From positions 310,001-374,000 of the forward strand of contig JANPBU010000010.1 in the NCBI GenBank assembly GCA_031430595.1: a stretch of DNA of 64,000 nt, in the 5' to 3' direction. Under the pieces are notes generated by a model. The model was not told the DNA's origin, made no database searches, and saw only the letters and a list, made by a program, of their open reading frames with translations. Every line of letters starts with the position of its first letter. Within the stretch, counting starts at the first letter, position 1. Positions 34,982 through 44,270 of the stretch are shown piece by piece. The DNA comes from JANNBN01 sp031430595. GTDB lineage: Bacteria > Actinomycetota > Acidimicrobiia > Acidimicrobiales > JANYDT01. The translations under genes were made by a program, and so were the position numbers.

Positions 34982-35512
34982 ATGGCTGAGGGTTTGCAGC
35001 ACCTGTGGGCTGGTTGGCGCGGTGAGTACATCGCCGATGCCAACACCACAGCCCGAACCGACGTTTCCACGCACGTTCCCGAAGAGTGCGTGTTCTGTCG
35101 TATCTTCACATCGAAGCTACCCGATACCGAAACGTTCGTAGTGTCGACAGGGTCATTGTGTGTGGGCATACTGAACCTGTACCCGTACACATCGGGCCAT
35201 ATGATGGTTATCCCGAAGTCGCATGTCGCCAACCTTGGCGACCTAAGTAACGACGAATCACGCGAACTGTGGGCAATGATCAACCGGGCCGATGCTGCAG
35301 TTCGTAAGGCGTTCAACCCCGATGGTGTCAACGTTGGCATTAACCAGGGTCGCGCCGCTGGTGCCGGAATACCTGCACACTTACATGTACACATAGTTCC
35401 CAGATGGTCAGCCGACACCAACTTTATGACCGCAATCGCCGATACGCGAATCATTCCCGAGTCGCTCAGCCGCACCCATTCGCGCCTAGTTGAAGCCTGG
35501 AATACCCTCTAA
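34982..35512 (+). CDS. HIT-domain nucleotide hydrolase/phosphorylase-like protein
   Basis: 176 residues with the histidine triad HLHVHIVPRW and, upstream, CVFCRIF, LNLYPYTSGHMMVIPKSH and GINQGRAAGAGIPAH. This matches the actinobacterial Ap4A phosphorylase-like HIT proteins encoded just after thrS (Rv2613c type in M. tuberculosis). The likely substrate is Ap4A or a related dinucleotide, a by-product of aminoacyl-tRNA synthetases, so the pairing with thrS makes sense. It ends one base before the stop of the convergent GGDEF-EAL gene. Confidence 0.9.
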   Translation: MAEGLQHLWAGWRGEYIADANTTARTDVSTHVPEECVFCRIFTSKLPDTETFVVSTGSLCVGILNLYPYTSGHMMVIPKSHVANLGDLSNDESRELWAMINRADAAVRKAFNPDGVNVGINQGRAAGAGIPAHLHVHIVPRWSADTNFMTAIADTRIIPESLSRTHSRLVEAWNTL

Positions 35513-35513
35513 C

Positions 35514-38075
35514 TCACCGACGGCTGCGTTGCTGGGAGGGGTCAAGCGAACCGGCCAACGCAATAAAGCTTTCGAGTTTTGGTTCTTCGTTGTTGAGCCA
35601 GTCCATAATTTCTGATGCTGGTTTGGGTCGACTCACCAAGTAGCCCTGTGCAAGTTCAACGCCAAGTTGGCGTGCGACTGCCCAGTGTTCTGCGGTTTCG
35701 ATACCTTCAGCGACCACTGATGCATTGAATTTCATACCGGTTTGAACATCGAGTTCAACGATTCCACGGGCACGCTGGTCAGTGCACATATCTTTGACAA
35801 ACATACGATCAATTTTGATTTGATCGGGTGCCATACGGTATAGCCATTCGTGAGTACTGGCCCCGGTACCGTAATCATCCAACGAAACACGAACCCCGGT
35901 TTCGCGAAGGTGGTTCAGATGGTTCGTGGCTCGTAACGGGTCTTTAAACATTCGCCCTTCGGTAACTTCGAGGTATACCGATGACGGTTTTAGGCCCGTT
36001 CGTTTCAGGGTCGCGATGAGTGCTTCGCGCAGTTCGGGGTTCGAAATCGATAAAGGTGAGATGTTGATACCGATATCGAGTTCGCGCCCAACATGTTGGC
36101 TCCACCTGGCCACGTTCGCGAACGCTTGCGACATGATCGAGGCGGTCAACGCATGAATATGCCCTGTTTTTTCGGCGAGGGCAATAAAACTTTGCGGCAT
36201 AATCACGCGCCCCTGGTCATTCCAACGGGCAAGCGCTTCAAACCCTGCGACACGGTACGTTTTCATGTCAATAATGGGCTGAAAAAAGCATTCAATGTCG
36301 TTGTTATCGATCGCTGCTTTCAGTCGCCAACCGTCAATATCAAGGCCGAATGTGTCGTCACCGTAAGCAGCGTCAGCAAATACGGCCACACCCGAATCGT
36401 CTTTGGCTGCGAACATAGCGTCGTCAGCATGACGCATCAGTACCGTGAGGGTGTCTCCGTGAAGGGGCCCGAGTGAGATACCAATAGTTCCCGAAACCGA
36501 CACGGTCGCCCCATCGACGGTAAAGGGCAATTCGAGGGCTCGACGCAGATCGACCCCTAAGCGTCCGGCATCGGCACGGTCACCGTCGCCTTGACGGGTA
36601 TTCGGAACAAACGCCGCGAATTCGTCACCGCCAATGCGGGCGATATGTGCGCGATTCGGAAGTACGTGCTGTAGACGCCGCGCCGCTTCACACAGCACCT
36701 TGTCGCCGCCGCCATGACCAAGGAAACTGTTGGTTTCTTTGAAATTATCTAGGTCAAGAATGAATACCGCCACCGTTGGCTCGTCCTTACCGTGCGCTTC
36801 CCAAGCTTCGTTGAACCCCAGCCGGTTCAGCAGTCCGGTGAGCGGGTCGTGTATTGCCTGGTGCGTGCGGGTTTGCATGTCGCGGCGCATCTCGGCCACC
36901 AGCCGGTCTTGTTCCAGCCATGGCGACAGATTCGCGGCCAAGCTTTCCGCAATCTCTTTCGTGTCGTCGGTAACGCCCTTCGTGGCATCGAGTGGTTCGG
37001 TGCACACCAACAAACCAATCGCCTGTCCTTTCACAATCAACGGATGAACAAGCGACGCTGTGGTTGCCGCTTCGTCGGTATCCGTGAGGGCCACCTGTCC
37101 GCTTTCCAGCACTTCACGCCACACCTGGGGCAATTCAGAAATCGGCCCCGTGGAACGTCCGTCGGCACTGATCGTCACCGCGCTGTCGAGTTGGCGGTCG
37201 ATGCCTTCACGTTCCACAATCACCAGTTGCACCTGGCGGGTTTTGGTGGCCTGTGCGGCAAGCTCTAGGGCAGCTTCCACGTTGTCTGACGTTGAGTTTT
37301 GTAGAAGCCGAAAGAAACGGTGCAGCGCACGATACGTGTGTCCTTCGAGCAACTGAGCAAACACCGGTGCCCCATGTCGACCCACGATCGCTAGCGGCAC
37401 GGCAATCAGAAACGCTCGCAGACCCCATCCAACGGCCGGCACCGCCATGCCAATCATCATTGTCGGCGCCGACAAATTTAGGGCATCGACAATCGAGTGC
37501 CACGTGTTATCCAACGTGACCGTTTGACCGGCAAGCTTGCGTCCGGCGATGGGAACCATCAAGTCCACCGAAATGCATGCAACCCATGCCACCAGCAAGA
37601 CCAAACAGCCAGTGAGCGTGAAGTCGTTGTTCCAGTTAAATGCCGTTACAACCACACTGAACGCGCCGACCTGTGCGGCACCCATCGAACCGTTACCGAA
37701 CCCAGCCTTCCACGACGGTACCGCCGGATTGTTACGCAGTCGCCAGGCCGTCGCCAATCCAATTGCGACAAACCTCACCCCCACATGAACTACTGGGGCA
37801 AGCAGCGACGCACCCAACAGCAACGGCAATTCGGTAGCCACAAAGTTCAGATTATATTCACCCACACCCAGCCGTAATGCCAAACGCTCGACCATCGCGT
37901 AGGAGATGAACACCAGCAAAATGGCCCATGCGGCCGCTACACCGTTCGATGGCGGACCATCGACCCGGGTCAAATACGCCAACGACGGAACAATCACCAA
38001 CCAGGCAAACAGTGGGATCGTCACAAACATCGACCGCTTCCGAACCGTACTCACGACATACTTCCCAACGACCAC
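35514..38075 (-). CDS. Membrane GGDEF-EAL protein
   Basis: 853 residues. Residues about 15-240 carry several hydrophobic segments; about 275-400 resemble a GAF-type fold (QVQLVIVERE, VHPLIVKGQAIGLLVC). The GGDEF domain has RIGGDEF with GGDEF at 482-486; the I-site RxxD is absent (residues before it are PNRAHIARI), so product inhibition is not expected. The EAL domain has EAL at 613-615, INISPLS, LEVTEGRM, DDYGTGAST and VAEGIET, mostly preserved. Net activity cannot be told. It is convergent with the HIT gene and shares no operon. GTG at 38075 is the longest start; a later GTG or ATG 38030 is possible. Confidence 0.9.
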   Translation of the reverse strand: MVVGKYVVSTVRKRSMFVTIPLFAWLVIVPSLAYLTRVDGPPSNGVAAAWAILLVFISYAMVERLALRLGVGEYNLNFVATELPLLLGASLLAPVVHVGVRFVAIGLATAWRLRNNPAVPSWKAGFGNGSMGAAQVGAFSVVVTAFNWNNDFTLTGCLVLLVAWVACISVDLMVPIAGRKLAGQTVTLDNTWHSIVDALNLSAPTMMIGMAVPAVGWGLRAFLIAVPLAIVGRHGAPVFAQLLEGHTYRALHRFFRLLQNSTSDNVEAALELAAQATKTRQVQLVIVEREGIDRQLDSAVTISADGRSTGPISELPQVWREVLESGQVALTDTDEAATTASLVHPLIVKGQAIGLLVCTEPLDATKGVTDDTKEIAESLAANLSPWLEQDRLVAEMRRDMQTRTHQAIHDPLTGLLNRLGFNEAWEAHGKDEPTVAVFILDLDNFKETNSFLGHGGGDKVLCEAARRLQHVLPNRAHIARIGGDEFAAFVPNTRQGDGDRADAGRLGVDLRRALELPFTVDGATVSVSGTIGISLGPLHGDTLTVLMRHADDAMFAAKDDSGVAVFADAAYGDDTFGLDIDGWRLKAAIDNNDIECFFQPIIDMKTYRVAGFEALARWNDQGRVIMPQSFIALAEKTGHIHALTASIMSQAFANVARWSQHVGRELDIGINISPLSISNPELREALIATLKRTGLKPSSVYLEVTEGRMFKDPLRATNHLNHLRETGVRVSLDDYGTGASTHEWLYRMAPDQIKIDRMFVKDMCTDQRARGIVELDVQTGMKFNASVVAEGIETAEHWAVARQLGVELAQGYLVSRPKPASEIMDWLNNEEPKLESFIALAGSLDPSQQRSRR

Positions 38076-38134
38076 GTCGCAACCTTTGATGACAAACCGC
38101 TGGTGTTTGCTTCACAAATGAGCCACAATTCAGA

Positions 38135-38175
38135 GTGGGTCATGTGTGGTCCTTCTGGAAGCGCACATGAACCAC
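38135..38175 (+). other. Long hairpin in the gap before the photolyase gene
   Basis: GTGG-G-TCATGTGTG (38135-38148) pairs with CGCACATGA-A-CCAC (38162-38175): 13 pairs with one mismatch and a 13-nt loop. Alternatively GAGTGGG (38133-38139) can pair with CCCACTC (38186-38192), closing a larger structure. This supports a structured RNA in this 405-base gap. Confidence 0.5.
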
Positions 38176-38207
38176 TACTTTTGCCCCCACTCTCGAAGGA
38201 TATTTCA

Positions 38208-38231
38208 ATGAGCGGTACATCAGGCTGGTAA
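38208..38231 (+). CDS. Possible seven-codon leader peptide
   Basis: ATG-AGC-GGT-ACA-TCA-GGC-TGG-TAA (MSGTSGW) has GAAGGA (38195-38200) 7 nt upstream, an ideal ribosome-binding distance, and a terminator-like hairpin 60 nt downstream. It is far too short to judge by itself. Confidence 0.25.
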   Translation: MSGTSGW

Positions 38232-38291
38232 CAGCATTGGGACGTAGTCTTCAACTGGTTACGCCCCTTTCATAGTAAGAAATCAAGACCG

Positions 38292-38325
38292 GGTTGCTCA
38301 TTCACGTGAGCAACCTGTTTTGTTT
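38292..38325 (+). terminator. Rho-independent terminator
   Basis: GGTTGCTCA (38292-38300) and TGAGCAACC (38307-38315) form a perfect 9-bp stem with a 6-nt loop, followed by TGTTTTGTTT. The T-run makes it a plus-strand terminator, yet no plus-strand gene ends nearby: the nearest upstream gene (35514-38075) is on the minus strand. It must end an unannotated transcript. Confidence 0.7.
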
Positions 38326-38467
38326 CATCGGCCTCCATCGGGCCACCCGTGATCATTCATTCACATGAAAAACCGGGAGACCGCCCACCTCACGAAGAGC
38401 CAAATCCAGCCAACATGAGCAAAATGGCTCAAGCTTTCCGAGTTTCTAGTGTGCACGGGTACCGGGG

Positions 38468-38473
38468 TACCGT
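38468..38473 (+). promoter_or_regulatory. -10 box (TACCGT) of the photolyase gene
   Basis: TACCGT is 8 nt before ATG 38482, giving the photolyase its own leaderless promoter after the terminator at 38292-38325. Confidence 0.4.
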
Positions 38474-38481
38474 CGTAGGCC

Positions 38482-39984
38482 ATGGGAACCGCCGATCTAC
38501 AAATTGTGTGGTTCAAACGTGACCTGCGGGTCCGAGACCATGAGCCCCTTACCCGGGCCGCCGAACGGGGGCCGGTACTTCCGCTGTACATCGTCGAACC
38601 CGACCTGTGGAAACAACCCGACGCAGCCGCCCAGCACTACGACGTCATACGCAGTTGCCTCGTCGAACTGCGCGAATCATTGGGCAAACTGGGGGCACCG
38701 CTACTCATCCGAACCGGTGATCCGGTAGGTGTTTTTACCCGTCTCGCCGAAGAATTCCACGGCCGCATAGGTCACCTCTGGGCGTATGAGGAAACCGGTA
38801 ATGACTTCACCTTTCGTCGCGACGTGTCTGTTTTGAAATGGGCCCGGTCGGCTGGTGTGGGGGTCACCGAAATTCCGCACGATTTCATCGTCCGCCGCCT
38901 GGGTGATCGAGACGACTGGTCAAGCATTGCCCGCCAGCGCATGGCCCAACCCATCCTTCCGGCTCCAGCACGTTTGATACCGGCCAACGAGACCATCGAC
39001 CAGGGCCACCTCCCCACCCTCATTGATCTTGGCCTCGCCCCCGATGCACCTACCGGAACGCACGAGGTTGGTGAAGCAGCCGCCCGGGCCACGCTCAAGT
39101 CGTTCCTTGGTGAACGCTGCGTTGGATACGAACGGCACATATCGTCACCGATTGCCGCATGGGACGGCTGTTCACGACTCAGTACGCACCTCACCTACGG
39201 AACCATTTCGTTACGAGAAGTTATTGCCCGCACCCGGCGAACGGCAGCAGAAGATGCGTCGAAACGATTCTCGTTAAAGGCCTTCGAAGAACGGTTACAT
39301 TGGCGGTCACACTTCATCCAAAAACTTGAAGACGAACCCCCACTCGAAAAACGTAGCTACATCGGGGCCTTCGACGGTGTTCGACTCGACCCGAAAACCT
39401 CAACACTGGCAGCAGATCGTTTTGCGGCGTGGGCCACCGGAAATACCGGTTACCCGATGATCGATGCGTGCATGCGATCGCTCAACGCGACCGGCTGGAT
39501 CAACTTTCGTATGCGCGCCATGCTTGTTTCGTTTGCGTCGTATGACCTGTGGCTTGATTGGCGAGCCACTGCGCCACACCTCGCAAGGGCATTTGTTGAC
39601 TACGAGCCCGGTATTCACTACCCCCAGATTCAGATGCAAAGCGGAACCACCGGCATCAACACGATCCGAATATATGACCCGGTCAAGCAGGGGCTCGATC
39701 ACGATCCGCGGGGTGACTTTGTTCGGAAATGGGTACCAGAGTTGGGCCATCTAGAAGGTGCATCGGTGCATCAGCCGTGGGCCCTCGAAGGAACCTTCTG
39801 GGGTGTGCCAGAGGGGTACCGTGCACCGATTGTGAACCACGCAGAGGCCGTTGCGTACGCCTGGACTCACATCGATCGAATTAAGGGCAACGCCCGTCGA
39901 ACAGGACAGGCTGCGGCGGTCTTGGAACAGCACGGCTCGCGACGCCCTCCCCCGGTTGTTCGTAGCCGCGCCCGCCGCCGATAA
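38482..39984 (+). CDS. Deoxyribodipyrimidine photolyase / cryptochrome family protein
   Basis: 500 residues. N-terminal photolyase alpha/beta domain (IVWFKRDLRVRDHEPLTRAAERGPVLPLYIVEP) and C-terminal FAD-binding helical domain with THLTYGTISLREVIAR, FEERLHWRSHFIQKLED, WATGNTGYPMIDACMRSL, GWINFRMRAMLVSFAS and RIYDPVKQGLDHDP. This points to light-driven repair of pyrimidine dimers; the subclass (CPD photolyase versus a cryptochrome-like member) cannot be fixed by eye. The C-terminus is basic (RRPPPVVRSRARRR). TACCGT 8 nt upstream supports the start. Confidence 0.9.
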   Translation: MGTADLQIVWFKRDLRVRDHEPLTRAAERGPVLPLYIVEPDLWKQPDAAAQHYDVIRSCLVELRESLGKLGAPLLIRTGDPVGVFTRLAEEFHGRIGHLWAYEETGNDFTFRRDVSVLKWARSAGVGVTEIPHDFIVRRLGDRDDWSSIARQRMAQPILPAPARLIPANETIDQGHLPTLIDLGLAPDAPTGTHEVGEAAARATLKSFLGERCVGYERHISSPIAAWDGCSRLSTHLTYGTISLREVIARTRRTAAEDASKRFSLKAFEERLHWRSHFIQKLEDEPPLEKRSYIGAFDGVRLDPKTSTLAADRFAAWATGNTGYPMIDACMRSLNATGWINFRMRAMLVSFASYDLWLDWRATAPHLARAFVDYEPGIHYPQIQMQSGTTGINTIRIYDPVKQGLDHDPRGDFVRKWVPELGHLEGASVHQPWALEGTFWGVPEGYRAPIVNHAEAVAYAWTHIDRIKGNARRTGQAAAVLEQHGSRRPPPVVRSRARRR

Positions 39985-40090
39985 GCACCAAAACTCGTAA
40001 GTGCCCGTGCGGCCAATTACTTGTGCCCTCAAGCTTGCCTGCTGAAGAGTCGAGATTCTGTGAAGTTCCGCTATTGAGGAGTTTCATAGT

Positions 40091-43000
40091 ATGTCGTTCG
40101 TCACACGGGTAAGCCAAAACAAGCTGTTACGTCTTTGCGTTGGCCTCACGCTGTTTGCCGCCGGAATCGCCCAAACCCAAAAGGTTTCGGCTGCACCCGG
40201 CACTATCGCCGGTACCGTGTACCTTGACTTCAACGCTGATGGCGCTAAAAACGCGTCGACGAACCAAACCGATCAGGGCGTCGGCGGCATCACCGTCACG
40301 GCCTACAACGCTAGCGGCGTGTCGTGTGCGACAACCAGCACCAGCCCCGACGGAACCTATTCGTTGGCCCACACGTGTGCCTCGCCAACCGTTCGGCTTG
40401 AGGCAACGTGGGATGAGACTCAGACCCAATTCCTTGGCATCAAGCCAGCCCCGCACGGAACTGGCAATGCAACGACCGTTCAATTCGTGCCCGACAACGC
40501 GATCGGCATCGATATCGCGCTCTTGCGCCCAGCTGACTACTGCGGAGCGAATCCACAACTGGCAATCGCGTGTTTCCTGAATGGCAGTGCGACTAACGAC
40601 CTAGCAACCGCAAAATCAATCAGTCGAATTGGTTGGGCTGATTCAGGCGACGGACGAGGTGCCACGAACCGCCTTGCTCAACGTCAAGACACCGGCTCGG
40701 TGTGGGGAATAGCTACCTCGCGAAAAACAAAAGATGTCTACAGCGCAACTGCCCTTCGACGCCATATCGGAATGGGCCCCGGCGGACTCACCCAAATCTA
40801 TAAAACAACACCTGCGGGCGTAACGACCCAATTCCTGACGCTTCCGGCAACCTTCGGGTCATTCGATGAAACCACTCGTGGGCTAGGCAACGCAGCAGAC
40901 CCGGCGTTCGATAACGCAGCGTTTGCTGCAGTGGGTCGAGTCGGCATTGGTGACATCGACCTAAACGAGTCGGAGAGTTTGTTGTACGTTTCGAACCTCA
41001 ACACAAGGGAGATCGTTTCCACTCCGCTGTCTTCATCGCCAACCGTCGTGTCATACGGAACACCACCGCTTGTCTGCGCTTCCCCTGCTGTGGCACGAGT
41101 GTGGGGCGTCGCCAGTCGCAGCTTCACCCGCAACGGTAGTGCGATCGATCGCGTCTTCGCTGGTGCGGCCTGTGACGGCCCAACCGGTGCCATTTCAGCA
41201 GGGGTGTTCTCGATTGATGTCAATCCGCTCACCCAGGCACTGGTTGCAAACTGGTCGCTCGTAGTCAGCATTCCGTCATACCTTTCGAACGGGAAATGGG
41301 GAACAACCGACCAGATACCTTGGCAGGCTTGGAACGATGTGTACGACGTGAAGTCGATGATTGTTTCTGATATTGCCTTCGATGCAAACGGTGACATGAC
41401 CATTGGCCTGATGGACCGATCTGGCCTACAAATGTCAGCCAACAACTACAACGCACCAGGCAATTCGCCGCAGACACTTGCTGAATATCCAGGGGCTTCT
41501 GGCGATACATTGAAGGCGTGCGTTAATACTATCGGTACATATGTTCTTGAGTCTGGCGGGTCATGCGGGGGTGTAGCAACCGCAGGTACTGGTGCCGCCC
41601 ACCCCGGCCCGGGTAGTGGTGAGTTCTACAACGAAGACTATTGGTATGGGGGCGGCGGAACGGCACCGAGCCCAACGGCCGGTCACCCCGAAGTAAGCCT
41701 TGGGGCTCTTGCCCTACTACCGGGTTCTAACCTCGTGGCATCAAGCACCTGGGACCCGAATGCCTGGCTCACCGGAGGTGTGCGCTGGTTCAACCAGACC
41801 ACGGGCGCTGACGCTCGCGACATATTGCTTGTTGGGGCATCTGGGCCGCTAGCAGACCTCTCGAATAATGATCCGGGTGGTCTTGGTAAGGCCAGCAGTA
41901 TTGGTGACGTTGAATTGCTGTGCGACCAAGCCCCATTTGAAGTTGGCAACCGTGTATGGGTCGATACCAATTCAAACGGAGTTCAAGATCCAACCGAACC
42001 ACCACTATCGAATGTACGCGTAGAGTTGTATTCACCAGTTGGCCTACTTCTTGGGTTCACGACTACTGATGCTGATGGCACCTATTACTTTTCTTCATCG
42101 ACCATTTCTGGCTTGACTTCAGACACGGCCAACTACGAAATTCGTATTCCCGCCAACCAAACTTCGCTAGCAAACTACGCGACAACCGCAGCTAACGCCG
42201 ATACCTCTAGCGGAGGCGACCTCCGAGATTCCGATGGAACCAGACTCGTAGGCACACTTAACGGTTCATCGTTTACCTTTGCAACGACAACGGCCGGTAA
42301 CAGCGACCACACGATGGACTTCGGCTTTGTTGCTACCTATTCGCTCGGAAATCGGGTGTGGATGGATACCGACAACAACGGAACGATTGATAGCGGCGAA
42401 AGTGGTGTTGATGGGGTCAGCGTTTCGCTGCTCAATTCGGTCGGCACCGTCGTTGCGACCGCAACCACTGCGAACGGCGGTTACTACCGGTTCGACAATT
42501 TGTTGACTGGCGACTACACGGTTCGTGTCGACTCCACAAACTTTGCAGTGGATGGAGCGCTAGTTGGAAAGCTTTCATCATCAACAACTGTGAATGACCC
42601 GAATACCGACGTCGACTCCGATGACAATGGCATCGACCCGGCACTTACCGCCGACTACCTCACCACTGGGGTCACGTCACAAATCGTTACCCTGGGCGGC
42701 CAGGCTGAACCAACTACCGATGTCGATGCCGACCCCACAAACCCAGTCGGAGAAGCACCCAACAACCGTTCGAATCGCACGGTCGATTTCGGTTTCTATA
42801 CCGACCCAACGCCTCCCCCAACATCGACCACGACGACTTCAACCACCACCACTTCGACAACGACCACTTCAACCACCACGACCACCATTGGCGTGTCGAC
42901 GACGGATGCGGCAACGACGACGGATGCGGCAACGACCACCACCGATCCAGGAACAACCACGACCACCATTGCGGGAACAACCACGACCACCACAAGCGTG

Positions 43001-43627
43001 ACGACCGAACCCTCAACGAGCGAAACGACTTCCACAACCTCCACGCTTCCGGTGACCGCCGCCAGCAGCACGACCACACCACCGGTCGTACTTCTCTTCG
43101 AACCGCCGGTAACGCCCGCCCCGGAAACGACTGTCGCACCGACCATCAACGCCAACCCCGTCGCCCCAACGACGAGCGCGAACCCGACGACGACCAACCC
43201 GACCACGACCGGCGGTATCAAATCAAAGGTATTCGTCGACGGTAACGGCGACGGAAAACAAGACCCCGGCGAACCACCCGTCGTTGGTGCCGTTGTTGAG
43301 GTGCGAAACGCCAAGGGGGAAGTCGTCGGCCAAGCCGTGACCGATGCAAATGGTGACTACGAAATCGTCGGTCTGATCCCAGGCAGCTACCAAGTTGCGA
43401 TCAGCAAGGTCGATGGCTACGAACTGCTGTCGGATGACTCAGTCAAGGTACGCGTACTCACCAACCAGATCAGCCAAACTGAATTTAGAGTATCGGTGAG
43501 TTCATCACTGATTGCCTTTACCGGTTCGAACAGCACACCCCTTTCGCTGGGGGCGCTGCTCCTTATGGGGCTCGGCATCGCGCTAGTTATCGCAGCAAGG
43601 CCCCGACGTCGCAAACAGCTGGCTTGA
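40091..43627 (+). CDS. SdrD-like cell-wall surface protein with LAXTG-like signal
   Basis: 1178 residues. A signal peptide (LLRLCVGLTLFAAGIAQ..VSAAPG) is followed by an SdrD B-like domain (GTIAGTVYLDFNADGAKN), then a region of about 400 residues with a repeating propeller-like pattern (GIATSRKTKDVYSAT, GDIDLNESESLLYVSN), then two more SdrD B-like domains (FEVGNRVWVDTNSNGVQDPTEPP and YSLGNRVWMDTDNNGTIDSGESG). A Thr-Ser-Pro stalk of about 150 residues leads to a last Cna-B-like domain (KVFVDGNGDGKQDPGEPP). The end has IAFTG, a hydrophobic helix and RPRRRKQ, a class E (LAXTG-like) sortase signal. The N-terminal SD is GAGGAG 9 nt before ATG. No sortase is in the window. Confidence 0.87.
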   Translation: MSFVTRVSQNKLLRLCVGLTLFAAGIAQTQKVSAAPGTIAGTVYLDFNADGAKNASTNQTDQGVGGITVTAYNASGVSCATTSTSPDGTYSLAHTCASPTVRLEATWDETQTQFLGIKPAPHGTGNATTVQFVPDNAIGIDIALLRPADYCGANPQLAIACFLNGSATNDLATAKSISRIGWADSGDGRGATNRLAQRQDTGSVWGIATSRKTKDVYSATALRRHIGMGPGGLTQIYKTTPAGVTTQFLTLPATFGSFDETTRGLGNAADPAFDNAAFAAVGRVGIGDIDLNESESLLYVSNLNTREIVSTPLSSSPTVVSYGTPPLVCASPAVARVWGVASRSFTRNGSAIDRVFAGAACDGPTGAISAGVFSIDVNPLTQALVANWSLVVSIPSYLSNGKWGTTDQIPWQAWNDVYDVKSMIVSDIAFDANGDMTIGLMDRSGLQMSANNYNAPGNSPQTLAEYPGASGDTLKACVNTIGTYVLESGGSCGGVATAGTGAAHPGPGSGEFYNEDYWYGGGGTAPSPTAGHPEVSLGALALLPGSNLVASSTWDPNAWLTGGVRWFNQTTGADARDILLVGASGPLADLSNNDPGGLGKASSIGDVELLCDQAPFEVGNRVWVDTNSNGVQDPTEPPLSNVRVELYSPVGLLLGFTTTDADGTYYFSSSTISGLTSDTANYEIRIPANQTSLANYATTAANADTSSGGDLRDSDGTRLVGTLNGSSFTFATTTAGNSDHTMDFGFVATYSLGNRVWMDTDNNGTIDSGESGVDGVSVSLLNSVGTVVATATTANGGYYRFDNLLTGDYTVRVDSTNFAVDGALVGKLSSSTTVNDPNTDVDSDDNGIDPALTADYLTTGVTSQIVTLGGQAEPTTDVDADPTNPVGEAPNNRSNRTVDFGFYTDPTPPPTSTTTTSTTTTSTTTTSTTTTTIGVSTTDAATTTDAATTTTDPGTTTTTIAGTTTTTTSVTTEPSTSETTSTTSTLPVTAASSTTTPPVVLLFEPPVTPAPETTVAPTINANPVAPTTSANPTTTNPTTTGGIKSKVFVDGNGDGKQDPGEPPVVGAVVEVRNAKGEVVGQAVTDANGDYEIVGLIPGSYQVAISKVDGYELLSDDSVKVRVLTNQISQTEFRVSVSSSLIAFTGSNSTPLSLGALLLMGLGIALVIAARPRRRKQLA

Positions 43628-43679
43628 ATCCAGCACCCCGGGTCGACCGGCGTTGGGTGGGTTAGCCCGGCAACTCGCC

Positions 43680-43685
43680 TAGCCT
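43680..43685 (+). promoter_or_regulatory. -10 box (TAGCCT) before a small membrane protein gene
   Basis: TAGCCT lies 6 nt before ATG 43692, arguing for that start over the in-frame TTG at 43686. Confidence 0.4.
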
Positions 43686-43691
43686 TTGCCT

Positions 43692-44219
43692 ATGGCAAAA
43701 GCCCCCGACACCCGAGATCAGGCCGATGTTCTTCCCGAAGACCTCGACGCCTCTGAGTACGTTGGCCCCTACCTCTTTCCTGATAACAATCGTCGCCGTT
43801 GGCCCGCCGGGTTGTACCTGATTTCGGGTGCGGCCATGGTTATTGGTTACCTCACCCGGTCCAACGATTCGGCCGCCTTAAACAAGGGCGTTTTTCTTGG
43901 TGGAATGTTGTTGTTGGCCCTCGGCGCGTATCACTGGATGGCCGGAATCAAACTGAATGTGCTCGAAGTCGACGCACTCGCCGCAGCGTCTTCAGCGGTT
44001 GGCTTCCCCGTAGGCCATGCCTCGGCACAACTTGGATGGCGGGGGCTCATGAGTCGCCCCACCTGGAAAATTCTGTTGTACTCGGCCGAAGAACCCCCAA
44101 AGACACGAGGGGTTGCCATGGTCGACGGCAGCGATGCCACCGTGGTTGGACACCACGTTGAAGCAAACCCAGAAGACTGGTCAATTTATGAAGATGGCGG
44201 AAAGCTGACAGCTTCGTGA
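43692..44219 (+). CDS. Two-helix membrane protein of unknown function
   Basis: 175 residues. The N-terminal 40 are acidic and then Arg-rich (NNRRRWPAG), followed by two membrane helices (LYLISGAAMVIGYLT and GVFLGGMLLLALGAYHWM). The soluble C-terminal part (about 95 residues; VGFPVGHASAQLGWRG, SRPTWKILLYSAEE) is likely cytoplasmic. I do not recognise the family. It sits directly upstream of pgsA, about 50 bases before its start, between the surface protein and phospholipid genes, so a role near the membrane or envelope is possible but not shown. Confidence 0.75.
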   Translation: MAKAPDTRDQADVLPEDLDASEYVGPYLFPDNNRRRWPAGLYLISGAAMVIGYLTRSNDSAALNKGVFLGGMLLLALGAYHWMAGIKLNVLEVDALAAASSAVGFPVGHASAQLGWRGLMSRPTWKILLYSAEEPPKTRGVAMVDGSDATVVGHHVEANPEDWSIYEDGGKLTAS

Positions 44220-44228
44220 TTCGACTGC

Positions 44229-44265
44229 TAACATTTGCAAGCACAGTTGCCGTGTCCCCCAGGAG
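44229..44265 (+). promoter_or_regulatory. Promoter and ribosome-binding site of the pgsA-type gene
   Basis: TAACAT (44229-44234) is a candidate -10, and AGGAG (44261-44265) lies 5 nt before GTG 44271. Unlike many neighbours, this gene appears to have a short leader with a Shine-Dalgarno site. Confidence 0.4.
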
Positions 44266-44270
44266 CTCAC

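Noticed and set aside
39985..40090. Possible c-di-GMP riboswitch upstream of the SdrD-like gene
   Set aside because: The conserved GEMM core is not present; only a Shine-Dalgarno site is supported.
42796..43314. Val-rich minus-strand open frame under the SdrD-like stalk
   Set aside because: Same effect as above: antisense of the Thr-rich stalk.
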